DNA of 64,000 nt, taken from Sva-07 sp963707515 (GTDB lineage: Bacteria; Actinomycetota; Acidimicrobiia; Acidimicrobiales; Ilumatobacteraceae). The DNA lies in assembly GCA_963707515.1 (NCBI GenBank), contig CAVPQI010000002.1, positions 124,001 to 188,000 of the forward strand, written 5' to 3'. Below the pieces are notes generated by a model. That model did not search any database. It was not told the origin of the DNA and was given only the letters and a program-made list of their open reading frames with translations. Position 1 is the stretch's first letter, and each line of letters opens with the position of its first letter. Made by a program: the position numbers and the translations under genes. Below are positions 37,872 through 46,978 of the stretch, piece after piece.

Positions 37872-38681
37872 TCAGCGGCTCCAGCTGCGATCGTCGCGGT
37901 AGCGGGCGACGTTCAGCGGCGTCGAGTGCTGACGCCGGTCGCGTCGGTTGCCGGTGCCGACCACGATGACCGCTGCCAGGCCGATCGCCAGCAATGACAG
38001 CAGGATCGTCGCGTTTCGCCGGTGATCGGCCATGCGTGCGAACAGCCCCATCCACGTGTCGTCGGAGAACGTCGGCAGCAGCAACAGCGGCACGAGATAG
38101 CCGAACACGAAGATGCTCAGGCCGATCGCTGCCAGCGTGACACCGAGCGCAAACGTCCCCTCGCCGCGCTCGGGTCGCAGCAAGATGCCGGCCAGCAGCG
38201 TGAGCACGGCGATGCCGGCGCATCCGAGCGCGAACCACGACAGCCAGTCGTTGAGGAACGCCACCGAACCGACCTCGCGTACGGGGATCGTGATCGCGTC
38301 GGCCTCGCCCACCCGCTCGTCGCGCACCAACGTCACCTGTTCCGAGGCCGTGATCCGCACCGGGTCGTCGGATTCGCCGATCAACACGGCGTGGCCGTCG
38401 GCGAGGAAGCGGCTCATCAGTGGCGCCGCAGCCGGGATCGCGACGATGTTGTCGACGTACTCGCGGAGGTTCTCGACCGAGAAGCCGAGCGCCGGCGCAT
38501 CGGCGGTGGCCACGAGGGTCACGATCTGGTCGCGAATCTGTTCGTCGCCGACGATCGCCCGGGCGGCCGCCGAGCTCGTCGAGGGTGTGAACGCGACCCG
38601 TTGCAGCCACAGCGATCCGACGGCGAGCGCGAGGAAGACACCTGCGATGACGAGGAGAAGGCCACCTGGTGAACGCCGCAC
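37872..38681 (-). CDS. Multi-pass membrane protein of unknown function
   Basis: The 269-residue protein has one N-terminal membrane helix (LLLVIAGVFLALAVGSLWL), an extracytoplasmic domain of about 120 residues (ARAIVGDEQIRDQIVTLVATADAP) and three further helices ending LLSLLAIGLAAVIVVG. The start is set at GTG 38681, just before the first helix. Domain order resembles actinobacterial integral membrane proteins with an apparent periplasmic sensor-like insert; no motif gives a function. Confidence 0.7.
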   Translation of the reverse strand: MRRSPGGLLLVIAGVFLALAVGSLWLQRVAFTPSTSSAAARAIVGDEQIRDQIVTLVATADAPALGFSVENLREYVDNIVAIPAAAPLMSRFLADGHAVLIGESDDPVRITASEQVTLVRDERVGEADAITIPVREVGSVAFLNDWLSWFALGCAGIAVLTLLAGILLRPERGEGTFALGVTLAAIGLSIFVFGYLVPLLLLPTFSDDTWMGLFARMADHRRNATILLSLLAIGLAAVIVVGTGNRRDRRQHSTPLNVARYRDDRSWSR

Positions 38682-38708
38682 GGCTGGCAGTCTCGCAAAT
38701 CTGACCCC

Positions 38709-38714
38709 TAACCT
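38709..38714 (+). promoter_or_regulatory. -10 element, leaderless DUF983 gene
   Basis: TAACCT lies 6 nt before the GTG at 38721. Confidence 0.55.
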
Positions 38715-38720
38715 GGAACT

Positions 38721-39158
38721 GTGCGTCGTCCGAGCCTTCCCGTGATGCTGTTGCGAGGTCTTCGCCGTCGGTGTCCGTGGTGTGGCGGCAAGGGCTTCTT
38801 CACCGGGTTCGCGACGAAACAGGACACCTGTGCGACCTGCGGGTTGCACTGGCGACGGGGCGACGTCGGCTACGAGCTCGGGGCAGCGGCGGTCACGGCG
38901 ATCATCACGTTCGGCCCGCTGATGCTGGTGCTCGGGGCGATGGTCGCCATCACCTGGCCCGACATCGAGGTGGCGCCGATGTTCGTCGTGCTCGTCGTGC
39001 TGGCACTCGTGTTGCCCGTCGTCATGTACGGCCCGTCCTACACGGTCTGGCAGGCGATCGACATCGTCATGCGTCCGCCGCAGCCGGCGGACTTCGATGC
39101 CCCGTCGTCACCGGTTCCGGCCGACGGATCGTCGAGCAGCGCCGACCGCAGTCGCTGA
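38721..39158 (+). CDS. DUF983 family membrane protein
   Basis: The 145-residue protein opens with the DUF983 zinc-ribbon RRCPWCGGKGFF...CATCGLHW and continues with two membrane helices (AAVTAIITFGPLMLVLGAMVAI, FVVLVVLALVLPVVMY). The C-terminal tail is Pro/Ser-rich. Function unknown. It is followed by the tandem 16-bp repeats and the recA promoter. Confidence 0.88.
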   Translation: MRRPSLPVMLLRGLRRRCPWCGGKGFFTGFATKQDTCATCGLHWRRGDVGYELGAAAVTAIITFGPLMLVLGAMVAITWPDIEVAPMFVVLVVLALVLPVVMYGPSYTVWQAIDIVMRPPQPADFDAPSSPVPADGSSSSADRSR

Positions 39159-39180
39159 CGCCGGCGATCCTCGCCGCGTC

Positions 39181-39252
39181 CGATCGTTGGCGCAAGCGAT
39201 CGTTGGCGCAAGCGATCGTTGGCGCAAGCGATCGTTGGCGCAACCGATCGTT
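39181..39252. repeat. 16-bp tandem repeat upstream of recA
   Basis: Four head-to-tail copies of CGATCGTTGGCGCAAG begin at 39181, 39197, 39213 and 39229 (the last ending in C), followed by a partial copy at 39245 that runs into the -35 box of recA. Each unit contains the palindrome CGATCG. Confidence 0.95.
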
Positions 39253-39280
39253 GACCGAACGGTTGTTCGTTGGTTACACT
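39251..39280 (+). promoter_or_regulatory. recA promoter with overlapping SOS box
   Basis: TTGACC (39251-39256) and TACACT (39275-39280) are separated by 18 nt. A perfect LexA operator of the CGAAC-N4-GTTCG type (39256-39269) fills the spacer, so LexA binding would block RNA polymerase. The leader to the recA start is about 140 nt. Confidence 0.9.
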
Positions 39281-39424
39281 CGTGTCATTCGGTGGCCCGC
39301 CCAGTCGGCCCATCCGAGTGCGGTCCGAGCAGTCGGCCGGACAACCCTGTGACACCCCTTCCGTACGGTGCCAATCAACATCCGCACCGGGGGAATCGCC
39401 CCGCCAGCAGAAACGAGACATGAG

Positions 39425-40495
39425 ATGAGCAACGACCGCGACAAGGCGCTCGAGATGGCGTTGGCGCAGATCGACAAGCAGTTCGGCAAGGGCGCCATCA
39501 TGAAGATGGGCGAGCGCACCAACATGGCCATCGAGGTCGTGCCGACCGGAGCGCTGGCACTCGATCTGGCACTGGGCGTCGGCGGGCTGCCCCGTGGCCG
39601 CGTCGTCGAGATCTTCGGTCCCGAGTCGTCGGGCAAGTCGACGCTGGCGATGCACGTCGTCGCCGAAGCGCAGCGCAACGGTGGCGTGTGCGCCTACATC
39701 GACGCCGAGCACGCCATGGACCCGGTCTACGCCCGGGCGATCGGCGTCGACGTCGACCAGTTGCTGATCTCGCAGCCCGACACCGGTGAGCAGGCGCTCG
39801 AGATCGCCGACATGCTGACCCGTTCGGGTGCGATCGACGTCCTCGTCATCGACTCCGTCGCCGCCCTCACACCGCGCGCCGAGATCGAGGGCGAGATGGG
39901 CGACACCCACGTCGGCCTCCAGGCCCGCCTCATGAGCCAGGCGTTGCGCAAGCTCACCGGCAACCTCTCCAAGACCGGCACGATCGCCATCTTCATCAAC
40001 CAGTTGCGGGAGAAGATCGGCGTCATGTTCGGCTCGCCGGAGACCACACCCGGCGGTCGGGCGTTGAAGTTCTACTCGTCGGTGCGCCTCGACATCCGCC
40101 GCATCGAATCGCTGAAGGACGGCGCCGAGGTGGTCGGCAACCGCACCCGCGTCAAGGTCGTCAAGAACAAGGTGTCGCCGCCGTTCCGGCAGGCCGAGTT
40201 CGACATCATGTACGGCCAGGGCATCAGCCGCGAGGGGTCGTTGATCGACATGTCGGTCGACCTCGGCATCGTCAAGAAGTCGGGTGCCTGGTTCACCTAC
40301 GAGGGCGAGCAGCTCGGCCAGGGTCGGGAGAAGGCCAAGGACTACCTGAAGCAGAACCCCGAGGTGATGATGGAGATCAGCGACAAGGTGCTCACCGCCG
40401 CTGGTTTGCGCCCGTCCGACGACGAGCCGGCCGACACCGAGCGCCCGGTCGATGCCTTCTCCGAGGCCGACGACGAGCCGATCGACCTCACCTGA
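39425..40495 (+). CDS. recA: Recombinase RecA
   Basis: RecA polymerises on single-stranded DNA, drives strand exchange and triggers LexA self-cleavage. The 356-residue protein has Walker A GPESSGKST at residues 65-73, Walker B VLVIDSVAAL near 137, and the L2 loop region NQLREKIGVMFGSPETTPGGRALKF. The C-terminal tail is acidic as usual. No intein is present. recX, which normally follows recA in actinobacteria, is missing; a convergent membrane-protein gene follows. Confidence 0.98.
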   Translation: MSNDRDKALEMALAQIDKQFGKGAIMKMGERTNMAIEVVPTGALALDLALGVGGLPRGRVVEIFGPESSGKSTLAMHVVAEAQRNGGVCAYIDAEHAMDPVYARAIGVDVDQLLISQPDTGEQALEIADMLTRSGAIDVLVIDSVAALTPRAEIEGEMGDTHVGLQARLMSQALRKLTGNLSKTGTIAIFINQLREKIGVMFGSPETTPGGRALKFYSSVRLDIRRIESLKDGAEVVGNRTRVKVVKNKVSPPFRQAEFDIMYGQGISREGSLIDMSVDLGIVKKSGAWFTYEGEQLGQGREKAKDYLKQNPEVMMEISDKVLTAAGLRPSDDEPADTERPVDAFSEADDEPIDLT

Positions 40496-40513
40496 CCGTC
40501 GCCCGACCGGGCG

Positions 40514-40972
40514 TCAGTCGTTGAAGACGTAGGTGCCGTCGACGAACGGCTTGAAGATCATCAGCCACAGCGAGACGATCAGGATCACGTGGGTGATCCC
40601 GACGCCGATCGAGAAGCGCTTCGTCGCCTGCTCCGAGTCGTCGGTCAGCGCCGGCCGGATCAGGAACCAGCTGACCACCAGGGCGATCAGCCACAACACG
40701 ATCGTGATCGTGATCCACCACATCTCGGCGAGGGAGAACTTGCCGACGCCCGCCATCCCCATGCCGGCGACCCACACGACCACCAGCGCCGGCATCGCGA
40801 ACCGCACGTGCAAGCGGGCGACATCACTGATGTCGCCCAGCTTGCGCAGTCGGGGATAGAAGAACAGCGGTCCGAACGCACACACCACGGCGAGGATGTG
40901 GATGTAGTACAGGACCCGGAAGAGCGTGTAGTTGTCCGCGGGCTGGAAGATGGCGAGCACGCCCCGGACCAT
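40514..40972 (-). CDS. Four-helix membrane protein (DUF2269-like)
   Basis: The 152-residue protein has four hydrophobic helices (LYYIHILAVVCAFGPLFFY, ALVVVWVAGMGMAGVG, ITITIVLWLIALVVSWFLI, ITHVILIVSLWLMIF). The HILAVVCAFG histidine in helix 1 matches predicted heme or integral-membrane families such as DUF2269. The function is unknown. It is divergent from miaB with 41 nt between the starts. Confidence 0.7.
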   Translation of the reverse strand: MVRGVLAIFQPADNYTLFRVLYYIHILAVVCAFGPLFFYPRLRKLGDISDVARLHVRFAMPALVVVWVAGMGMAGVGKFSLAEMWWITITIVLWLIALVVSWFLIRPALTDDSEQATKRFSIGVGITHVILIVSLWLMIFKPFVDGTYVFND

Positions 40973-40999
40973 ATCGGTCGGGGTGCAATCGACGGCCAG

Positions 41000-41005
41000 T
41001 AGCCT
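41000..41005 (+). promoter_or_regulatory. -10 element, leaderless miaB
   Basis: TAGCCT lies 8 nt before the ATG at 41014. Confidence 0.55.
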
Positions 41006-41013
41006 GGCCGACC

Positions 41014-42435
41014 ATGTCCCGCAGCTACATCGTGCGCACCTACGGGTGCCAGATGAACGAGCACGACTCCGAGCGGATCTCGGGCCTGCTCGAAGCCGAC
41101 GGGCTGGTGCGCGCCGAATCCGAAGCCGAGGCCGACGTCGTCGTCCTCAACACGTGCTGCATCCGGGAGAACGCCGACAACAAGCTCTACGGCAATCTCG
41201 GCCACCTGAAGACGTGGAAGCACGAACGTGAGGGCCGCCAGATCGTCGTCTCGGGCTGTCTCGCCCAGAAGGACCAAGAGCTCGTCGCCCGGCGCGCCGG
41301 GCACGTCGACGTGGTGATGGGGACGCACAACGTCCATCGCGCCGCCGATCTGCTGGCCGCCGCACGCACCTCGAACGCGCCGATCACCGAGATCTTCGAC
41401 GAGGCGGTCGTCGACGACCACACGCTGTTCCCCTCGGCGTTGCCCGCCCGCCGGGAGACCTCCTACAACGCCTGGGTGACGATCCAGATCGGTTGCGACA
41501 ACCACTGCGCCTTCTGCATCGTGCCCGCCGTCCGCGGTGCCGAGATCAGCCGCCCGTTCGCCGACGTCGTCGACGAGGTGCGAACGCTCGCTGCCGAAGG
41601 GGTCACCGAGGTCACGCTGCTCGGCCAGAACGTCAACAGCTACGGGCGCGACCTCCAGCTCGCCGCTCGTCACGGCGGCGACACCACCGCCCGGCTCCGG
41701 CCGCTCTTTGCCGACCTGTTGCGCGACGTCGGGGCCGTCGACGGAATCCGCAGGGTCCGCTACACGAGCCCCCACCCGAAGGACATGCGGCCCGAGACGT
41801 TCGCCGCGATGGCAGACACCGCCGCCGTCTGCGAGCACCTGCACTACCCGCTGCAGTCCGGCAGCGATCGTGTCCTCGCCCTGATGCACCGCGGTTACAC
41901 GGCGCAGCGCTACCTCGACAAGCTCGACGAGGCCCGTCGTACGGTCACCGATCTCGCCGTGTCGACCGACATCATCGTCGGATTCCCGGGCGAGACCGAC
42001 GCCGACTTCGAGCAGACGCTCGAGGTCGCCGCTGCTGCCGAGTACGACTACGCCTACACGTTCATCTTCTCGCCGCGCGCCGGCACGGAGGCGGCGACGA
42101 TGGAGGCCGACTACGTCGATCCGGCGGTCGCCAGCGAGCGGTTCAGCCGCCTCCGGCTGGTCGTCGAACGTGCCGCGCTGCGACGCCACGAGGCTCGCGT
42201 CGGGCGCATCGAGGAAGTCCTCGTCGAGGGACCGAGCAAGCGTGACCCCGACGTCACCAGCGGCCGCACGCGACAGAACAAGCTCGTCCACTTCCGCCCG
42301 CCGCGCCCGTTGCGCGTCGGCAGCTACGCCACGGTCGAGGTCACCCGCGGCGCCCCGCACTTCCTCGAGGGCCGCTTCCTCGAGCTGCTCGCCGAGCCGA
42401 CCCACCGCGTCCGCATCCCTGTCGCCGCGGGTTGA
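41014..42435 (+). CDS. miaB: tRNA-2-methylthio-N6-dimethylallyladenosine synthase
   Basis: MiaB adds the 2-methylthio group at A37 after MiaA has prenylated it. The 473-residue radical-SAM protein has three N-terminal cluster cysteines (YGCQMN, NTCCIREN, SGCLAQ), the radical-SAM CDNHCAFC motif near residues 161-168 and a C-terminal TRAM domain. The miaA gene lies two genes downstream in the same run. Confidence 0.96.
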   Translation: MSRSYIVRTYGCQMNEHDSERISGLLEADGLVRAESEAEADVVVLNTCCIRENADNKLYGNLGHLKTWKHEREGRQIVVSGCLAQKDQELVARRAGHVDVVMGTHNVHRAADLLAAARTSNAPITEIFDEAVVDDHTLFPSALPARRETSYNAWVTIQIGCDNHCAFCIVPAVRGAEISRPFADVVDEVRTLAAEGVTEVTLLGQNVNSYGRDLQLAARHGGDTTARLRPLFADLLRDVGAVDGIRRVRYTSPHPKDMRPETFAAMADTAAVCEHLHYPLQSGSDRVLALMHRGYTAQRYLDKLDEARRTVTDLAVSTDIIVGFPGETDADFEQTLEVAAAAEYDYAYTFIFSPRAGTEAATMEADYVDPAVASERFSRLRLVVERAALRRHEARVGRIEEVLVEGPSKRDPDVTSGRTRQNKLVHFRPPRPLRVGSYATVEVTRGAPHFLEGRFLELLAEPTHRVRIPVAAG

Positions 42436-42467
42436 ACCGAGGGCGGCCGCGACATGGGGTCGGCGGG

Positions 42468-42473
42468 TAGCGT
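42468..42473 (+). promoter_or_regulatory. -10 element, leaderless chorismate mutase gene
   Basis: TAGCGT lies 7 nt before the ATG at 42481. Confidence 0.55.
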
Positions 42474-42480
42474 CGAGCCG

Positions 42481-42783
42481 ATGAGCGACGTGGAGGCGGA
42501 TTCCCAGCTGGCGGCGTACCGGGCGAGCATCGACAACATCGATGCGGCGCTCGTGCACCTGCTCGCCGAGCGCTTCAAGATCACCAAGTCGGTCGGCCGG
42601 TACAAGGCCAGCGTCGACCTCCCGCCGGCCGATCCGGCACGTGAAGAGGTGCAGATCGCCCACCTCCGCCAGCTCGCCGAGCAGTCGGGCCTCGATCCCG
42701 CCTTCACCGAGAAGTTCATCCGCTTCATCGTCGCTGAGGTCATCCACCACCACCAGCGCATCGCCGAGGGCGAACCGCTCTGA
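42481..42783 (+). CDS. Chorismate mutase, AroQ class
   Basis: The 100-residue all-helical protein has the AroQ catalytic pattern: YRASIDNIDAALVHLLAERFKITKSVGRYKA (Arg, Lys and Glu contacts) and FIRFIVAEVIHHHQRI. It converts chorismate to prephenate for Phe/Tyr synthesis. It overlaps miaA by 4 nt, an unusual partner, so coexpression with tRNA modification genes is likely. Confidence 0.9.
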   Translation: MSDVEADSQLAAYRASIDNIDAALVHLLAERFKITKSVGRYKASVDLPPADPAREEVQIAHLRQLAEQSGLDPAFTEKFIRFIVAEVIHHHQRIAEGEPL

Positions 42784-43709
42784 CCCCTGCGGACCCCGTC
42801 GCGCCCCGCGTCGCCGTCGTCGGGGCGACGGCGTCGGGCAAGTCCGCCGTCGCCCTCGCCGCCGCCCGCCGCCGCGGCGACGTCGAGTTGGTCTCGATCG
42901 ACAGCATGCAGGTGTACCGGGGGATGGACATCGGCACGGCCAAACCGTCGGCGGCGGAACAGGCCGATGTCGCCCACCACCTCCTCGACCTCGTCGAGCC
43001 GTCGGAGGATTTCACCGTCGCCCGGTTCGCCGTTGCCTACCGGGCGGCGTGCGCGTCGATCGCCGACGCGGGACACCGGGCGTTGCTGGTCGGCGGCACG
43101 GGGCTCTACCACCGCGTGGTCATCGACGACTTCGAGCTGCCGGGCGAGTGGCCGCACGTCCGCGCCGAACTCGAAGGCGCCGACACGAGCGCCCTCCACG
43201 CCCGCCTGGTGGCGCTCGACCCGACGGCGGCGGCAAAGATGGAGCCGACCAACCGCCGCCGCATCGTCCGCGCCCTCGAGGTGACGATCGGCAGCGGCCG
43301 CCGGTTCAGCTCGTTCGGGCCCGGCGTCGACAGCTACCCCGACTCGCCGGTTGCCCAGATCGGGCTGCGCTGGCCGCGTGACGTGCTCGCCGGGCGCATC
43401 GAACGGCGAGTGGCGGCGATGATCGACGACGGGCTCGTCGCCGAGGTCGAACGGCTGCGCGCCGAACTCGGCGCCGACGGGTTCTCGCGCACCGCCCGCC
43501 AAGCGCTCGGCTACCGGGAAATCCTGGCGATGCTCGACGGTGAGATCGGTCAGGATCAGGCGATCGACCTCATCGTGCTGCGCACCCGGCAATTCGCCGT
43601 CCGCCAGGAGCGATGGTTCCGCCGGGATCCACGCGTACGCTGGATCGACATCGAGCACGACCCCGTCGCCGAGGCGACACCGGCCGTGATCGCCGCACTC
43701 GACCGATGA
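42780..43709 (+). CDS. miaA: tRNA dimethylallyltransferase, apparent CTG start
   Basis: MiaA prenylates A37 of tRNAs reading U-initial codons. The P-loop VVGATASGKS (about residues 13-22) is preceded in frame only by LTPADPVAPRVA, and an in-frame stop lies at 42735. No ATG, GTG or TTG exists between that stop and the P-loop; the only candidate is CTG at 42780, overlapping the upstream stop as CTGA, in the manner of the ATGA/GTGA overlaps of the neighbours. Other motifs: SIDSMQVYRGMDIGTAKP, LLVGGTGLYHRVV, RQALGYREIL. Length 309 residues. Confidence 0.93.
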   Translation: MTPADPVAPRVAVVGATASGKSAVALAAARRRGDVELVSIDSMQVYRGMDIGTAKPSAAEQADVAHHLLDLVEPSEDFTVARFAVAYRAACASIADAGHRALLVGGTGLYHRVVIDDFELPGEWPHVRAELEGADTSALHARLVALDPTAAAKMEPTNRRRIVRALEVTIGSGRRFSSFGPGVDSYPDSPVAQIGLRWPRDVLAGRIERRVAAMIDDGLVAEVERLRAELGADGFSRTARQALGYREILAMLDGEIGQDQAIDLIVLRTRQFAVRQERWFRRDPRVRWIDIEHDPVAEATPAVIAALDR

Positions 43710-44536
43710 CGACACTCACCCTCACGAAGCACCACGGCCTCGGCAACGACTTCCTCGTCGCGCTCGCCGACGCCGAGACCTTTCCGGTGGGTGATGGCCG
43801 CGACGAGACCCTCGCCGGATGGGCGCGTGAGTTGTGCGATCGCCGTCGTGGTGTCGGCGCCGACGGCGTGCTCGTCGGCACGACGGCCGAGGGGTTCACC
43901 GCTCGGATGGTCCTGTACAACGCCGACGGCTCGCGCGCCGAGATGAGCGGTAACGGCATCCGCTGCTTCGCCCAGGCACTGGCGCGTCGTGACGGCACGC
44001 TCGATGATCAGCGCATTCTCACCGACGCCGGCGAGCGCGCCGTGACGTTGACTGCGACCGCCGACGTCGACACGATCGACGCCCGCGTCGAGATGGGCGA
44101 CGTCGGTCGGCTCGACCAGCCGACCGGCTGGGACACGCTCGGTTGCCACCCCGACCGTCCCGTTGCCCACCTCAGCCTCGGCAACCCGCACAGCGTCGTC
44201 GGCGTCGACGAGGTCGCCGAAGTCGACCTCGTCGCCCTCGGTGTGAAGGTGCCCCACGTCAACCTCGAGATCGTCGAGCCCGGCCCGGAGGCGAACGCCA
44301 TCCGCATGCGCGTCCACGAGCGCGGCGCGGGGATCACCGAGGCCTGCGGCACCGGGGCCTGTGCCGCGGCGTACGCGGCGCGGTCGTGGGGGCTGGTGCC
44401 GAGCGGGCACGACGACGTCGTCGTCCACATGGATGGCGGCTCTGCGGTGGTCAGCTTCGACCAGGCAACACCCGACCGGGCCGTCCTGACCGGTCCGGCG
44501 ACGTACGTGGCGACGATCGAGATCGAGGTTCCGTGA
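43706..44536 (+). CDS. dapF: Diaminopimelate epimerase
   Basis: DapF converts LL- to meso-diaminopimelate for lysine and peptidoglycan. The 276-residue protein has both catalytic cysteines, Cys87 in SGNGIRCFAQ and one near 214 in EACGTGACAAAYA, and starts TLTKHHGLGNDFLV. ATGA overlap with miaA and GTGA overlap with hflX place it in a tight operon. Confidence 0.96.
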   Translation: MTTLTLTKHHGLGNDFLVALADAETFPVGDGRDETLAGWARELCDRRRGVGADGVLVGTTAEGFTARMVLYNADGSRAEMSGNGIRCFAQALARRDGTLDDQRILTDAGERAVTLTATADVDTIDARVEMGDVGRLDQPTGWDTLGCHPDRPVAHLSLGNPHSVVGVDEVAEVDLVALGVKVPHVNLEIVEPGPEANAIRMRVHERGAGITEACGTGACAAAYAARSWGLVPSGHDDVVVHMDGGSAVVSFDQATPDRAVLTGPATYVATIEIEVP

Positions 44537-45843
44537 GCAACACGCCCTACAACGAAGCCCTCGCCGGGACGCTCATCGATCGCACGATCCGGGAGAAGAT
44601 CGTCCTCGTCGGTGTGGCCCTGCAAGGTGACACCGAGGAGGCCGTCGATGCCAGCCTCGACGAGCTGGCCCTGCTCGTCGACACCGCCGGCGCCGACGCC
44701 GTCGCCCGGCTGGTGCAACGTCGCGACGCTCCGGACCACACGTGGTTCATCGGCAAGGGCAAGGTCGAAGAGCTCAAGCAGCTGTGTCTCGCCGTCGACG
44801 CCGACACCGTCGTGTTCGACAACGAGCTGTCGCCGGCCCAGCAGTACAACCTGGAGAAGCAGCTCGGACGCACGGCGATCGACCGCACGGCGGTGATCCT
44901 CGACATCTTCGGCCAGAACGCGCACACCCTGGAAGGCAAGGCGCAGGTCGAGCTGGCACTGCTCCGCTACCGGCTGCCGCGTCTGCGTCGCGGTGCCGAC
45001 GCCAAGCTCTCCCAGCAGCGCGGCGGTGTCGGTGCCCGCTTCGGTGGTGGCGAGACCAAGATCGAGGTCGATCGCCGGCGGATCATGCGGCGCATCAACA
45101 AGCTCGAGCGCGACCTCACGGCACTCGCCGAGACGCGGGCGCTGCAGCGCAAGGGACGCGGGCAGAGCGGCCTGGCGGCGGTCGCCATCGTCGGGTACAC
45201 CAACGCCGGCAAGTCGTCGCTGCTCAACCGGCTCACGCAGTCCGGGGTGCTCGCCGAGGACCGGCTGTTCGCCACCCTCGACCCGACCACCCGACGGCTC
45301 TCGCTGCCGGGTGGTGAGCCCGTGCTGTTGTCCGACACGGTGGGCTTCATCAACCGACTCCCGCACGGTCTGGTCGAGTCGTTCAAGGGCACCCTCGAAG
45401 TGGCAGCGATGGCCGACTACCTCGTCCACGTCGTCGACGCCAGCGCCGCCGATCCCGAGGGCCAGATCGACGCAGTGCGCGAGGTGCTCGCCGACATCGA
45501 CGCCGCCGCCGTGCCCGAGCTGCTGGTGATCAACAAGGCCGACATCGCCCCCGGGCCGGCGAAGCAGCTGCTCGACGACCACCCCGGCGCCGTCGTCATC
45601 AGCGCGCACACCGGCGAGGGCATCGACCTCCTGTTGCGCACGCTCGGCGACCGGCTGCGCGCCCTGTCGACGGTGTACGAGCTGGTCGTCCCGTACGACC
45701 GTGGCGACGTGCTGGCCTCGGTGCACCGCGAGGGCGAAGTCGTCTCGATCAACGACGGACCGAACGAGTGGACGATCCGCGCCCGCTTCTCCGACGCCTC
45801 CGCCGGCCGCCTGGCCGAGTTCCTCGTCGAGGCCGAGGCGTGA
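44533..45843 (+). CDS. hflX: GTPase HflX
   Basis: HflX is a ribosome-associated GTPase that can split stalled ribosomes. The 436-residue protein has the N-terminal HflX domain (ALVDTAGAD...FIGKGKVEELK, FDNELSPAQQYNLEK), a coiled linker, and a GTPase domain with GYTNAGKSSLL near residue 221, DTVGF and NKAD. The GTG start overlaps the dapF stop. Confidence 0.96.
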   Translation: MSNTPYNEALAGTLIDRTIREKIVLVGVALQGDTEEAVDASLDELALLVDTAGADAVARLVQRRDAPDHTWFIGKGKVEELKQLCLAVDADTVVFDNELSPAQQYNLEKQLGRTAIDRTAVILDIFGQNAHTLEGKAQVELALLRYRLPRLRRGADAKLSQQRGGVGARFGGGETKIEVDRRRIMRRINKLERDLTALAETRALQRKGRGQSGLAAVAIVGYTNAGKSSLLNRLTQSGVLAEDRLFATLDPTTRRLSLPGGEPVLLSDTVGFINRLPHGLVESFKGTLEVAAMADYLVHVVDASAADPEGQIDAVREVLADIDAAAVPELLVINKADIAPGPAKQLLDDHPGAVVISAHTGEGIDLLLRTLGDRLRALSTVYELVVPYDRGDVLASVHREGEVVSINDGPNEWTIRARFSDASAGRLAEFLVEAEA

Positions 45844-46978
45844 CGGCGGCGGTCGGTGCCCCGGGATTCGTGCCGCCGCCGTACCCGTACGACCGCCTCG
45901 ATCGACTCGTGCCGATCGCCGGCGCGCTGCCCGGCGGGATGGTCGATCTGTCGATCGGCACCCCGTTCGACCCGCCGCCGCCGGCGGTCATCGAGGCGCT
46001 CGCCGGCAGCGGTGCCGAGCGCTCGTATCCGCCGAGCATCGGCACCGTCGCCCTCCGCGAGGCGGCGGCACGCTGGATCGGGCGTCGCTTCGACGTCGAC
46101 GTGCCCGCCGACGGCATCGCCGCCTGCGTCGGCACCAAGGAGTTCGTCGCCACGTTGCCGCAGTGGCTGCGTCTCCGCGACCCCGGCACGCGACACCGTG
46201 CTCTACCCGGCGATCGCCTACCCGACCTACGAGATGGGCGCGATCCTCGCCGGCTGCCGGCCCGTTCCCGTGCCTGCGGCGCCCGACGGCACGATGGACC
46301 TCGCCGCCATCGACCCGGACGACGCAGCTCGTGCCCTCGTGCTGTGGGTCAACAGCCCGGCCAACCCGACCGGCGCCCTCGACGACCTCGACGCCGCTGC
46401 GGCGTGGGGACGCCAGCGAGGCGTGCCGGTGTTCTCCGACGAGTGCTACGCCGAGTTCACCTGGAGCGATCGCCCGCGCACGATCCTCGAGTCGCGGTCT
46501 CGACGGAGTCGTCGCCGTCCACTCGTTGTCCAAGCGGTCGAACCTGGCCGGCGTGCGCGTCGGGTTCTACGCCGGTGATCGACGGCTGGTGCACTACCTG
46601 CAAGAGGTGCGCAAGCACGTCGGGATGATGGTGCCCGGTCCGGCCCAGGCAGCCGGCGTTGCCGCCCTCGACGACGACGAGCACGTCGAGGTGCAACGGC
46701 AGCGGTACCGCCACCGGCTGGAGGCACTCGCCGACGTGATCGAGCGGTGGTCGGGCACCCCGGTGCCGCGGCCCGGTGGGGGCTTCTACCTGTGGATCCC
46801 TGCCGGGGACGGGTGGGCCTTCGCCGAGCGACTCGCAGCCGAGGGCGGCGCCCTGGTCAGCCCCGGCGAGTTCTACGGATCCGACGGTGCGCCCTTCGTC
46901 CGCATCGCCGTGGTGCAGCCCGACGAGCGCATCGCCCTCGTCGCCGAGCGGCTTGCCGCAGCGGGCGACGGTCGATGA
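45840..46978 (+). CDS. dapC: Succinyldiaminopimelate aminotransferase-like (two apparent +1 frameshifts)
   Basis: A fold-type I PLP aminotransferase; DapC makes N-succinyl-LL-diaminopimelate. Blocks: YPYDRLDRLVPIAGALPGGM, SIGTPFDPPPPAV, SYPPSIGTVALREAAARWI, LWVNSPANPTGALDDLD, SDECYAEF and VHSLSKRSNLAGVRVGF with the PLP lysine. These lie in three frames; one base fewer near 46184-46187 (giving DPARDTVLYPAIAYPTYEMGA) and near 46494-46497 (giving ESGLDGVVAVHSLSK) joins them into 378 residues. The neighbour dapF supports the lysine-pathway assignment. Confidence 0.85.
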
